Positions 1 through 6,830 of a DNA stretch of 18,544 nucleotides are shown piece by piece. The notes beneath the pieces were generated by a model. That model did no database searches. It was given only the letters and a program-made list of their open reading frames with translations, and was not told the DNA's origin. Each line of letters begins with the position of its first letter. Positions within the stretch are counted from its first letter, which is position 1. A program made the position numbers and the translations under genes. Source of the stretch: an uncultured Fibrobacter sp. (GTDB lineage Bacteria > Fibrobacterota > Fibrobacteria > Fibrobacterales > Fibrobacteraceae); contig NZ_CALEFV010000337.1 in NCBI RefSeq assembly GCF_937877005.1, positions 1-18,544 on the forward strand. The letters are read 5' to 3'.

Positions 1-1
1 C

Positions 2-997
2 TTGGAATACACGAGCTATGCCCGCTATCGGACTCACATTGCGTTCAATTACGACTGGCTACGTCTAGATTTCGGTCGCGATGTGATGCATTGGGGACCG
101 GGTTATTATAATAACCTGACCTTGAACCAGTTTGCGCTCCCTTACAACATGCTTTCACTGGATATGCAGTTCGGTCCGCTCCGTGTGCTTGCCTTTTATG
201 GAGACCTGCGCATCTATTCTAGCATGAGCATGAAAAATAAGGATGAGAATCGGAACCTGTTTGGTCATCGCTACGAACTCGCTGTCGGGAATGCTACATT
301 CGGCATTAGCGAATTGCAGATTCAGTATGATAACCTGAAACCCTGGCTTTTTGTGCCGACAGTACCGCTTTTCATGGAAAAAGGAAACTATTCCGAAGAC
401 AGCAATAATGGGGCGCTTTCCTTTGATTTCAATTATCGTCTGTTCAATGCCCTTCGTCTTTATACGGAATTTTTCCTTGATGACATGGAAAGCCCTGTAA
501 GTCTGGTCAAGAATGACAATATCGAAGCCAAGTGGGCCTGGATGGCGGGTATGCATGGAGCTCGCGACCTGTATACCTATGGGCATTTGTTAGAAATGGG
601 CTTTATCGCAGAATATGCGCGCATTGAACCTTATGTATATTCGCACTTCCACGCCAATACGGCGCAGATGGCTCATTTGGGCCGTCCTCTCGGAAATCAG
701 AATGGGCCGAATAGCCAGGTGGTCGACTTTACTGTGTATGGCCGCTTTGACCAGCATGTATTTGCCTCCTTCCGTCATTCTTGGTTCTGGAAGGGAACGG
801 ATTACGGAAGTGCGGTCAACGATACGACACCTCGTCGTGACCATATGAAGTTACACAAGAAGTTCCTGGACGGGGCTAAAATGCAGTACTCGCTAACGCC
901 TGCGCTCAGTTACGAAGGTCAGTTCGTTTCTTTCTTGGGCGAAATCACCCTGTTCAACGATGAAAAGGTGTATTTGCGCGCTGGATTCAAATGGTAG
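2..997 (+). CDS. Wzi-like outer-membrane beta-barrel protein, 5'-truncated
   Basis: The frame is open from the window edge and ends at TAG 995-997; about 331 residues are visible and the true start is probably upstream, since the TTG at position 2 has no signal peptide behind it. Alternating aromatic/polar strands fill the whole length and the last residue is Trp (LRAGFKW), as expected for a BAM-assembled outer-membrane barrel. Residues 25-54 contain FGRDVMHWGPGYYNN followed by LNQFALPYNMLSLD, which resembles the conserved WGPG...S/N-x-A-x-P segment of the capsule-assembly Wzi family. In that family the protein binds surface polysaccharide at the outer membrane. No capsule genes are visible here, so the substrate is unknown. 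The next gene starts 3 nt after the stop, suggesting co-transcription. The barrel call is firm; the Wzi assignment is a by-eye family match. Confidence 0.7.
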   Translation: MEYTSYARYRTHIAFNYDWLRLDFGRDVMHWGPGYYNNLTLNQFALPYNMLSLDMQFGPLRVLAFYGDLRIYSSMSMKNKDENRNLFGHRYELAVGNATFGISELQIQYDNLKPWLFVPTVPLFMEKGNYSEDSNNGALSFDFNYRLFNALRLYTEFFLDDMESPVSLVKNDNIEAKWAWMAGMHGARDLYTYGHLLEMGFIAEYARIEPYVYSHFHANTAQMAHLGRPLGNQNGPNSQVVDFTVYGRFDQHVFASFRHSWFWKGTDYGSAVNDTTPRRDHMKLHKKFLDGAKMQYSLTPALSYEGQFVSFLGEITLFNDEKVYLRAGFKW

Positions 998-1000
998 CTT

Positions 1001-2311
1001 ATGCAGAAGCCTGAACTCTTGGCGCCGGCTGGAGATCTTGTCCGCCTAAAGTATGCCTTCGCCTACGGTGCAGATGCCGTCTATGCGGGGCAGCCTTCTT
1101 TTTCTCTACGTGCCCGTGAGAATGGGTTTAGGGGTCTAGATGATCTTGCCGAAGGAATCGAATACGCTCACCGCCTTGGCAAGAAGTTTTATTTGACGAG
1201 TAATGTGATTCCTCGGAATGTCAAGGTTGAGGCATTCCAGAAAGCGCTCTTGGCAGCGATTGACCTGAAACCCGATGCCCTGATTGTAGCCGATCCCGGT
1301 TTTGTCGGCTGGCTTCGTGAAGTGCGGCCCGATGTGGAAATACATCTTTCGGTGCAGGCGAATACGACGAACTACCTGGCTGCAAAGTTTTGGCAGGGAA
1401 TTGGTGTTCGCCGCATTATTCTGAGTCGCGAACTCCGCTTGTCTGAAATTATTGAGATCAAGGACCGGATGCCGGATCTGGAACTGGAAGTTTTTGTCCA
1501 TGGTGCTGTTTGCATGTCCATGTCCGGCCGTTGCATGCTTTCGAATTGGGTAACTCATCGCGATGCGAACCAGGGCGTTTGCGACAACAGTTGCCGTATG
1601 CCATATAGACTTTATGCTAATCCGGAACCGCAGTGCGATAATTATCGCGAACAGGAGGGGGAATTCCTGTTGCAACGGACGGATAGAACGGAGCTTCCGC
1701 CGATAGCTCTCGACGAAGATACTTGGGGAACTTATTTCATGAGCAGCCGTGACATCTGTGCGCTGGATGTCATTCCCGAACTGATTGCTGCGGGGCTGGA
1801 TTCCTTCAAGATCGAGGGGCGAACCAAGTCCGTCTACTACCTGAGCCAGGTTGTGCGCGCCTATCGTATGGCCATTGACGCCTGTTGTGCGCAGTTTTTG
1901 GCTGGTGAGACGATGGCTGTTCCGGAGGAGTCCCGTCATGCGATTTCGTTTGTCGATGGTCGTGGATTCATGCCGGGCTTTCTGCGCGGCCCGCTACCGC
2001 AGAACTATGAATCGACTCACGAGGATGCTCGGGGTGGTTGCGTTGCAGCACAGATCCTCGATTATGATCCTCTTACCCGTTCATGCCGAGTGAATGTCAA
2101 GAATGCGTTCTCGATGGACGATTCCCTGCTACTGATGACTCCGCAGGGAATGTGGCCCTGTGAAATCGTTTCGATGAAGGATTTTCGTGGTGGGGATGCT
2201 GATCGGCTTCATCCGGGGACGGAAGGGCGTATATTTTTGCCCGAGAATGTGATGGACCTCTCGCCATTCGCTACATTTTGCTTTTTTATTAGGCAAAATT
2301 GCCAAAATTAG
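1001..2311 (+). CDS. U32 peptidase-family protein, TrhP/YegQ-like (tRNA U34 hydroxylation)
   Basis: This 436-aa protein begins with the typical U32 N-terminus (PELLAPAGDLVRLKYAFAYG, residues 4-23). It carries the U32 signature E-x-F-x2-G-A-x-C-x4-G-x-C-x-[LM]-S as EVFVHGAVCMSMSGRCMLS at residues 163-181, then CDNSC (194-198) and a DICALDVIPELIAAGLDSF-KIEGR block (251-274). Cys171, Cys178, Cys194 and Cys198 are candidates for the conserved cysteines thought to hold an iron-sulfur cluster in the RlhA/TrhP branch. E. coli TrhP (YegQ, about 450 aa) takes part in prephenate-dependent 5-hydroxylation of U34 in tRNA; length and architecture fit that branch better than the long RlhA proteins. There is no clear Shine-Dalgarno; the start lies 3 nt after the upstream stop, so translational coupling is likely. 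Family certain; exact RNA substrate inferred. Confidence 0.85.
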   Translation: MQKPELLAPAGDLVRLKYAFAYGADAVYAGQPSFSLRARENGFRGLDDLAEGIEYAHRLGKKFYLTSNVIPRNVKVEAFQKALLAAIDLKPDALIVADPGFVGWLREVRPDVEIHLSVQANTTNYLAAKFWQGIGVRRIILSRELRLSEIIEIKDRMPDLELEVFVHGAVCMSMSGRCMLSNWVTHRDANQGVCDNSCRMPYRLYANPEPQCDNYREQEGEFLLQRTDRTELPPIALDEDTWGTYFMSSRDICALDVIPELIAAGLDSFKIEGRTKSVYYLSQVVRAYRMAIDACCAQFLAGETMAVPEESRHAISFVDGRGFMPGFLRGPLPQNYESTHEDARGGCVAAQILDYDPLTRSCRVNVKNAFSMDDSLLLMTPQGMWPCEIVSMKDFRGGDADRLHPGTEGRIFLPENVMDLSPFATFCFFIRQNCQN

Positions 2312-2322
2312 ATGAATTTTCA

Positions 2323-2330
2323 TAAATTTG
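2323..2330 (+). promoter_or_regulatory. Candidate -7 promoter element TAAATTTG
   Basis: TAAATTTG matches the Bacteroidota -7 consensus TAnnTTTG exactly and ends 4 nt before the ATG at 2335. If used, transcription would start at or next to the start codon, giving a leaderless mRNA. An ATTG at 2298-2301 lies 21 nt upstream as a weak -33 candidate. Confidence 0.35.
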
Positions 2331-2334
2331 GGAT

Positions 2335-2796
2335 ATGGCTGTTGACGAAGCGACCAAAAAAAAGGATGAACTGGAACTTTACCAGATAGATGACAAGGCT
2401 ATTCTGCCTTTCTTCGAAAGTCATCTGGAGGATCTTCGCCGTTTTATCCAGGAACGGAAGGCTCAGAACCTGTCCTTGCTGGAGGTTCTCAAACAGTTTA
2501 TCCGCACTTACAAGCTGCCCTTCAATATGCAACGCTATATGTCGGTGCAGACGACTTATATCCGCCAGGTGCTTCAGGAACAGATGCAGGATCGCCAGGT
2601 GGCTGTCAGCCACTGGATCCAGGAACATGCCGGACGTCATCGCAATCGTATGATACAGCTTCAGTGTCTGTATCTTGACAGAATCAAGGACCGTTTGTTG
2701 CCTCAGGTCCAGTCGCTTCTGGAGCGCCGTATTGATGAATTGCATGCCAAGATGGACTCTTCCGAAAACGGAAATTGTACATCGGAAAATAAGTAA
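2335..2796 (+). CDS. Hypothetical helical protein, 153 aa
   Basis: I do not recognise a family. The protein is almost entirely predicted helix, rich in Gln, Arg, Leu and Glu, with no signal peptide or membrane segment, so it is probably cytoplasmic. Residues 15-60 are acidic/basic amphipathic helix (LPFFESHLEDLRRFIQER); residues 68-145 contain a long helical, possibly coiled-coil stretch ending in LLERRIDELHAKM; the last 12 residues are polar and likely disordered. The ATG at 2335 has only a too-close GGGA before it and sits 4 nt after a TAnnTTTG box, so the transcript may be leaderless. The gene is followed by the AT-rich region before the dnaA-like gene. A minus-strand frame of 141 codons overlaps it but has no promoter or ribosome site and runs against all neighbours. 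Probably real; function unknown. Confidence 0.65.
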   Translation: MAVDEATKKKDELELYQIDDKAILPFFESHLEDLRRFIQERKAQNLSLLEVLKQFIRTYKLPFNMQRYMSVQTTYIRQVLQEQMQDRQVAVSHWIQEHAGRHRNRMIQLQCLYLDRIKDRLLPQVQSLLERRIDELHAKMDSSENGNCTSENK

Positions 2797-2880
2797 CGCG
2801 TAAGTTGTTGAATATCATATAATTCTGTGAAAAAATGCCAAAATCTGACTATAAACGCAGATTATTTTTTTGTATGTTAT

Positions 2881-2923
2881 AAAAAGCAGTACTCAAACGA
2901 GTAGTGTTTTGAGGCTTTTTTTT
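2881..2923 (+). terminator. Probable rho-independent terminator after the 153-aa gene
   Basis: An inner hairpin TACTC-AAAC-GAGTA (2890-2894 with 2899-2903) lies inside an outer pairing AAAAAGC (2881-2887) with GCTTTTT (2914-2920), followed by T8 at 2916-2923. It is 84 nt past the stop at 2796. The stem is interrupted, so strength is uncertain. Confidence 0.5.
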
Positions 2924-2950
2924 GTCAAGACGTTCTTCAAAATTTTTCTG

Positions 2951-2996
2951 TTGATAAGTTGTGGCTTATATAGGGCGGCAATCTTGATTGATAAGT
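2951..2996 (+). repeat. Direct repeat TTGATAAGT, two copies
   Basis: Identical 9-mers at 2951-2959 and 2988-2996, 37 bp start to start. The first overlaps TGTTGATAA (2949-2957), a one-mismatch DnaA-box complement. Could be protein-binding sites in the dnaA upstream region; may also be chance in AT-rich DNA. Confidence 0.3.
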
Positions 2997-3106
2997 GATT
3001 AAAGGCGTGATTTCTTTGCAGACTGGGGGGAAAAAATGGGAATAAAAAAAAATTGCCCTTTTTGGCTAAAAAAAAGACATCCTAAAAAAAATTTTTTTTG
3101 ACTCCC

Positions 3107-3135
3107 TTTGGGCATGTCTGCTTTATTTAACTTTC
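3107..3135 (+). promoter_or_regulatory. Candidate promoter of the dnaA-like gene
   Basis: TTTG (3107-3110), 17 nt, then TAACTTTC (3128-3135) resembles the Bacteroidota TTTG / TAnnTTTG pair with one mismatch. A sigma70-type reading, TTGACT (3098-3103) with TTTATT (3122-3127) at 18 nt, is also possible. Either would start transcription roughly 20-30 nt before the GTG at 3165. Confidence 0.25.
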
Positions 3136-3164
3136 TAGACGCTTTTTAGATGTTTTGGTAAATC

Positions 3165-4634
3165 GTGACTAATACTGTTTCTTTGATTGATTCTGTAGTA
3201 TCGCTCTGGCAGCAGGTAATGGAGCGTGTTCGTATCGAGTGTGACGACTATTTGGGTGTTACTATCCTTGATACGGTGGAATATAAGGGTGTGGAAGAAG
3301 GCGTCGTCCTCTTGACTGTCCCCGATGAACTCCGAAAGGTTTGGATCAATTCCCATTATAGCGATATTTTACGCAAGGCGTTTTCTTCTGTCATGGGAAG
3401 TGCTTTTGTAGATTTCCGTATAGAAGTTGCGCAGGTCGAAAAGGCTTCTAGGCGAGTTGACGAAGTAAAGCGCGTTCCGCTTTTTCTTGCTCCTACAGTA
3501 GCGAAAACGCCTAGGAAAAAGCCGTTTCGTGTCAAGTTGTCCCTGTATGCGGGATATACTTTCGATAACTTTATTGAAGGCGAATGTAACTTTACCGCTT
3601 GCGAAGCTTGCAAAACCGTGGCTGAAGTTCCTGGCGATCCGGGATTGAATCCGTTGTTCGTTTACGGAAAATCGGGTCTTGGCAAGACGCATCTGTTGCA
3701 GTCCATTGCTGCTCAGATTCAGCAGAAGAAGGACCATACTCGCGTCGTCTATTGCCACGCCTACGACTTCTTGCGCGATGCGACTGCCATGAGTAAGGCG
3801 CTCAAGCTCAAGACGGGCAATGTCCGCGAACTTGCGCTTGCGTTTCAGGAAAAGTACGAAAACTGCGACATCCTCTTGCTGGATGATGTCCAGCTCCTGG
3901 AACATGGTGTTGCCACTCAGGAACGTCTGGCCATATTGATCAAGCATCTCCGTTCCAAGGGAAAGCAGGTCGTACTTTCTTGTGATAGGCATCCTTCCGA
4001 ATTTAGGAGTGCCGAATCGGGCTCTGTCTGGGAACGGGGAAATGGGGCGATTCCGCGTATTTCCGCCAAGCTCCTTGCTCCTCTGGAATCCTGCGTGGCG
4101 GTTGGTCTCGATGAACCCGACCTGAATACGCGAATTCGGTTGATCCGCAAGAAATCGATGAACATTCCGTTCGTCGATCAGGATCGCGAAGAAATCTGCC
4201 GCTACCTTTCCATTCCTCCGCGTCAGAACTTCCGCGTTATCGAAGGAATGCTGAATGGTCTTTTTGCCATGAATCAGCTCTGTCAGGAAAATCTTGATCT
4301 AGCTGCGGTCAAGCGTCTTGTCGCAGCTCCAGGCTCTTCCGGGGTGGCCGAATTGACCGCGAAGGGCATTGCAGAAGCGGTCGCCCTGGAATTTGGCACG
4401 GACCTGGTTGCTTTGTGCAGTAAGCGTCAGGATGCCGGTGTCGCCTTGCCTCGCAAGGTGGCCATGTTCCTTTGCCGTGAGTTGACATCGGACTCCTTTG
4501 AAAAGGTGGGACAGATGTTCAACCGCGATTATTCTTCGGTTATCGCCGCCGTCCGCTCACTTCAGAAGCAGATGGATGTCGATGAAGGCCTTGCTCGAAA
4601 GGTCCGTGACATCCGCTATTTGCTGGAAGCCTAG
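3165..4634 (+). CDS. DnaA-family replication initiator, divergent
   Basis: This 489-aa protein has the full DnaA layout: domain I-like residues 5-88, a short linker, AAA+ domain from YTFDNFIEGECN (131-142), Walker A GKSGLGKT (168-175), Walker B ILLLDD (236-241), sensor I-like VVLSCDRHPSE (269-279), sensor II RVIEGMLN (357-364), and the domain IV helix-turn-helix from about 400. DnaA opens the chromosomal origin and often acts as a transcription factor. Differences from the norm: no Arg where the SRF arginine finger is expected (around residues 296-315; Lys302 or Pro306 by alignment), DNA-contact motif RDYSSV (454-459) instead of RDHTTV, and ALPRK instead of ARPRQ. No dnaN/recF follows. The GTG start lacks a Shine-Dalgarno. 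It is either the organism's drifted DnaA or a specialised paralogue. Confidence 0.85.
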   Translation: MTNTVSLIDSVVSLWQQVMERVRIECDDYLGVTILDTVEYKGVEEGVVLLTVPDELRKVWINSHYSDILRKAFSSVMGSAFVDFRIEVAQVEKASRRVDEVKRVPLFLAPTVAKTPRKKPFRVKLSLYAGYTFDNFIEGECNFTACEACKTVAEVPGDPGLNPLFVYGKSGLGKTHLLQSIAAQIQQKKDHTRVVYCHAYDFLRDATAMSKALKLKTGNVRELALAFQEKYENCDILLLDDVQLLEHGVATQERLAILIKHLRSKGKQVVLSCDRHPSEFRSAESGSVWERGNGAIPRISAKLLAPLESCVAVGLDEPDLNTRIRLIRKKSMNIPFVDQDREEICRYLSIPPRQNFRVIEGMLNGLFAMNQLCQENLDLAAVKRLVAAPGSSGVAELTAKGIAEAVALEFGTDLVALCSKRQDAGVALPRKVAMFLCRELTSDSFEKVGQMFNRDYSSVIAAVRSLQKQMDVDEGLARKVRDIRYLLEA

Positions 4635-4636
4635 CG

Positions 4637-5503
4637 ATGAATGCCTTGGTGACGGGCGGTGCCGGCGTCGTAGGGAAGGCGCTGTGTCGGGAGTTGTTGA
4701 AGAATGCATTGTGTGTGCGCATTCTAACGCTTCCGGGCGATCCCCAGGCTGGGGCGATGCCTGAGGGAGTCCAGGTCTATCACGGTGATGTGACAGATCT
4801 GGACTCAATCCGGGAGGCTTTTGAAAATGTTCAGGTGGTGTTTCACCTAGCGGCTATTTTATTGTCGACTAAACCGGGCGAATTTGAACGGGTCAATGCT
4901 GGGGGCACGCGAAATGTAGCCAAGGCGGCTCGTGAGGCGGGTGTCGAACGCCTTGTATATGTTTCGAGTATTTCGGTGACATATCCGGTCCTTACGGAAT
5001 ATGGCAGAAGCAAGCTCCAGGGAGAATCTGCTGTCAGGGAATCCGGCGTACCTTGGACTATCGTGCGTCCGACGCTAGTCATCGGTGATGGTGGCGGGGT
5101 AGAGTACAACATGTTCGCAGCATATGTGAAACGCTTTCCGGTGTATTTCTTGCCGGGGGGTGGCAAATGCGTCAAACGCCCTGTCGAAAGTGTTGACCTG
5201 GTGCGGGGCATTGTGGCTGCTGGATTAAGCGAGAAGGCCGCGGGCAAGATTTACTCTCTTGCGGGTGCCCGTGTCCTGAGCATGGCGGAAATGGCTCGCT
5301 CCGTTTTGCGCGCTTCGGGAAAACGGCACTGGATGATTCCTCTGCCGTGGTCTATATCCCGGATATTCTCCTTCTTCAAGAATCGTATTGGAGGTAGGCG
5401 CGTGACTGCGGAACAGGCTCTCGCCGGGTTCCTGTACGATGCGGCACCCGATATCACTGACGCGGAACGGGACCTCGATTATCGTCCTGGCAGTCCGTTT
5501 TAG
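4637..5503 (+). CDS. NAD-dependent epimerase/dehydratase (extended SDR family)
   Basis: This 288-aa protein has the Rossmann dinucleotide motif TGGAGVVG (6-13), an acidic DV pair after beta-3 (51-52), HLAA (70-73), a catalytic serine region VSSIS (109-113), the Y-x3-K pair at Tyr122/Lys126 (YGRSK), and VRPTLVIG (143-150). These mark an atypical/extended SDR that works on a nucleotide-sugar, sterol-like or other carbonyl substrate; the substrate cannot be read from the sequence. It starts 2 nt after the dnaA-like stop with GGAAG at 4625-4629 as a plausible ribosome site, so the two genes are probably one transcript. There is no signal peptide; it is presumably cytosolic. The C-terminus (ITDAERDLDYRPGSPF) is the usual SDR ending with substrate-loop Tyr-Arg-Pro. 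Confidence 0.85.
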   Translation: MNALVTGGAGVVGKALCRELLKNALCVRILTLPGDPQAGAMPEGVQVYHGDVTDLDSIREAFENVQVVFHLAAILLSTKPGEFERVNAGGTRNVAKAAREAGVERLVYVSSISVTYPVLTEYGRSKLQGESAVRESGVPWTIVRPTLVIGDGGGVEYNMFAAYVKRFPVYFLPGGGKCVKRPVESVDLVRGIVAAGLSEKAAGKIYSLAGARVLSMAEMARSVLRASGKRHWMIPLPWSISRIFSFFKNRIGGRRVTAEQALAGFLYDAAPDITDAERDLDYRPGSPF

Positions 5504-5512
5504 CCGTTTTTT

Positions 5513-5560
5513 ACCTTGCATCGGTGCAAAAACCGCTTTTTTTTGTGATTTTAAGCGGAT
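5513..5560 (+). terminator. Weak hairpins and T8 tract after the epimerase gene
   Basis: TTGCA-TCGG-TGCAA (5516-5529) forms a 5-bp hairpin, followed by T8 at 5537-5544; a second possible stem pairs CCGCTT (5533-5538) with AAGCGG (5553-5558). Neither is a classical GC-rich terminator directly followed by T's. Confidence 0.25.
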
Positions 5561-5567
5561 TTTAGTG

Positions 5568-5575
5568 TATATTGG
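5568..5575 (+). promoter_or_regulatory. Candidate -7/-10 element TATATTGG of the Ser-rich lipoprotein gene
   Basis: TATATTGG is one mismatch from TAnnTTTG, with TTTG at 5542-5545, 22 nt upstream. A start near 5581 would give an about 18-nt leader containing the GAGG ribosome site at 5589-5592. Confidence 0.35.
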
Positions 5576-5598
5576 TCTAGGTGAAAACGAGGTTTTTT

Positions 5599-6756
5599 AT
5601 GAAAAGTTTTTTGAGTTCTGCCATGCTGTCAGTCGTTGTAGCGACTACTATGATGTTTGCCGCTTGCGGTAGCGACGACAATTCTTCTAATGTGGAACGC
5701 GAAGAAGGGTCTAGTTCCAGTGAAGAGTCGTCCTCTTCGGTCAAGGAAAAGTCTTCTTCTTCGGTTGCTGAATTGCCCGAAGGCGATCGTGCGGCAACTC
5801 TTGAAGACCTTTCCAAGAACTATTCTCTTGGAAAAATGTTCGGGACCGAAGTCTTCCTTGCGACAGGGACTAAAACGGGTGTTTTCTCTATCTGGATTCC
5901 GGATGTTTCCTGGATGGCCATCCGTTCCGAATTTAAGGACGGTATTCTTGAATATGGTGAGACGCATGGCTCGTTTATGGGGGTGGACAGTTCTTTGGCT
6001 GATTCCATGAAAGCGTTCTTCCAGAAGGGCGGATCTTTCCACTTTATAGTCAATTCAGACAAGGAACTGCAGTATTCTCTGAATGACGATGACTATGTGA
6101 CCGTAAAGAAGGTGGATGTCAAAGCTTCGACGAACTGGGAAAGCGATGGCTCCAATTTGAAGGGGGTCAAGCTCGCCTGTACAAAGGACAAGGTGACCAA
6201 AAATATCATGTTCTACGAAGGCCGTTATGTTGTCGAGGAATCTGCAGGGGATTCTTCGATGTGGATGGCCGGATATTATGACATTCAGCGTAGTCATCTG
6301 CTGATGTTACCCGTATTCTTTAACAAGACCGCGTACTCTCTGGAATCGGGAATGCTGAAAAGTGATTATTCTAAACTGGTGATGGATACGGGTGACGAAT
6401 ACTCTTGCAAGAAATCGACTTTCAAGTCTGAATCTATTGATCCGGAAAAGATTGCGGGTGAATGGTTTGCTGACGATGATGGATATGACTGGACGCTTAT
6501 GCTCGATGCGAATGGAGACTATAGTGTTGTTGCGATGGATGGTGCCAATCCTGTAGAGAAGAAGACTGGCTCCTGGGATATCTACGGAGATGTCCTCTTA
6601 CTGAATAATGCCAAATGCATGAAGCCTAGTTCCTGTGCCGGAGCAGTCAAGGGGGCCATCAGCGGATTTGATGCCAAGAAGGGCTTCAACTTCGATCATG
6701 ATGATGTGCAGGAACCGCTCGTTCCAAAGACCTGGACATTGCCGCTCTACGAATAG
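5599..6756 (+). CDS. Serine-rich-linker lipoprotein, 385 aa
   Basis: I chose ATG 5599 over the in-frame GTG at 5581 because GAGG (5589-5592) sits 6 nt before it and it gives a clean lipoprotein signal peptide: MKSFLSSAML then hydrophobic residues to FAAC, with Cys23 as the lipidated residue. Residues 26-57 are a low-complexity linker with three runs of four Ser separated by acidic and basic residues, a pattern I associate with Fibrobacter surface lipoproteins. The rest is a globular, probably beta-rich domain of unknown function; the C-terminal part (from IAGEWFADDDGYDWTLMLDA, about residue 288) has the G-x-W and strand pattern of lipocalin-like calycin domains, which is only a shape resemblance. 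It probably sits on the periplasmic or outer face of the outer membrane. It has its own promoter candidate and a strong terminator, so it is likely monocistronic. Confidence 0.85.
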   Translation: MKSFLSSAMLSVVVATTMMFAACGSDDNSSNVEREEGSSSSEESSSSVKEKSSSSVAELPEGDRAATLEDLSKNYSLGKMFGTEVFLATGTKTGVFSIWIPDVSWMAIRSEFKDGILEYGETHGSFMGVDSSLADSMKAFFQKGGSFHFIVNSDKELQYSLNDDDYVTVKKVDVKASTNWESDGSNLKGVKLACTKDKVTKNIMFYEGRYVVEESAGDSSMWMAGYYDIQRSHLLMLPVFFNKTAYSLESGMLKSDYSKLVMDTGDEYSCKKSTFKSESIDPEKIAGEWFADDDGYDWTLMLDANGDYSVVAMDGANPVEKKTGSWDIYGDVLLLNNAKCMKPSSCAGAVKGAISGFDAKKGFNFDHDDVQEPLVPKTWTLPLYE

Positions 6757-6775
6757 GTCAATATTTTTTTTCTAA

Positions 6776-6808
6776 AAAAGAAACGCTCCCGTCGGGAGCG
6801 TTTCTTTT
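6776..6808. terminator. Strong bidirectional rho-independent terminator
   Basis: A perfect 15-bp stem (6776-6790 paired with 6794-6808; GC core GAAACGCTCCC / GGGAGCGTTTC) with a 3-nt GTC loop. A-tract on the left and T-tract on the right make it work in both directions, ending the plus-strand lipoprotein gene (stop 6756) and the minus-strand FKBP gene (stop 6831). Confidence 0.92.
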
Positions 6809-6830
6809 GTCAGAAAGACGAGAGGCTATC

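Larger units (their letters stand above)
2797..3164. other. AT-rich non-coding region upstream of the dnaA-like gene (possible origin or long regulatory region)
   Basis: These 368 bp hold no convincing gene. Visible features, in order: TATAAT at 2818-2823 without a good -35; a terminator-like hairpin ending in T8 (2881-2923); TGTTGATAA at 2949-2957 (one mismatch from TGTGGATAA, the complement of the DnaA box TTATCCACA), followed 2 nt later by TGTGGCTTA (2960-2968, two mismatches); a direct repeat TTGATAAGT at 2951-2959 and 2988-2996; G6 at 3025-3030; several A8-A9 tracts; and a symmetric A8T8 block at 3084-3099, which should be intrinsically bent or easily melted. The AT richness and position beside a DnaA homologue would suit a replication origin, but no canonical DnaA-box cluster is visible, so a regulatory leader is equally possible. 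Confidence 0.4.

Noticed and set aside
1136..1939. 267-codon minus-strand frame inside the U32 gene
   Set aside because: Opposite strand of a clear U32-family gene; the translation has no recognisable domain.
2293..2304. GGCAA-AA-TTGCC inverted repeat at the end of the U32 gene as a terminator
   Set aside because: The loop is only 2 nt, the stem is 5 bp, and no T-run follows; part of it lies within the coding region.
2320..2745. 141-codon minus-strand frame opposite the 153-aa gene
   Set aside because: No promoter or ribosome site, and direction disagrees with all neighbours; the plus frame has a TAnnTTTG box and helical composition typical of a protein.
3036..3101. 21-codon frame (MGIKKNCPFWLKKRHPKKNFF) preceded by GGGGGG, as a leader peptide for the dnaA-like gene
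   Set aside because: It consists mostly of A- and T-tract codons, which would arise by chance here, and no attenuator-like hairpin pair follows.
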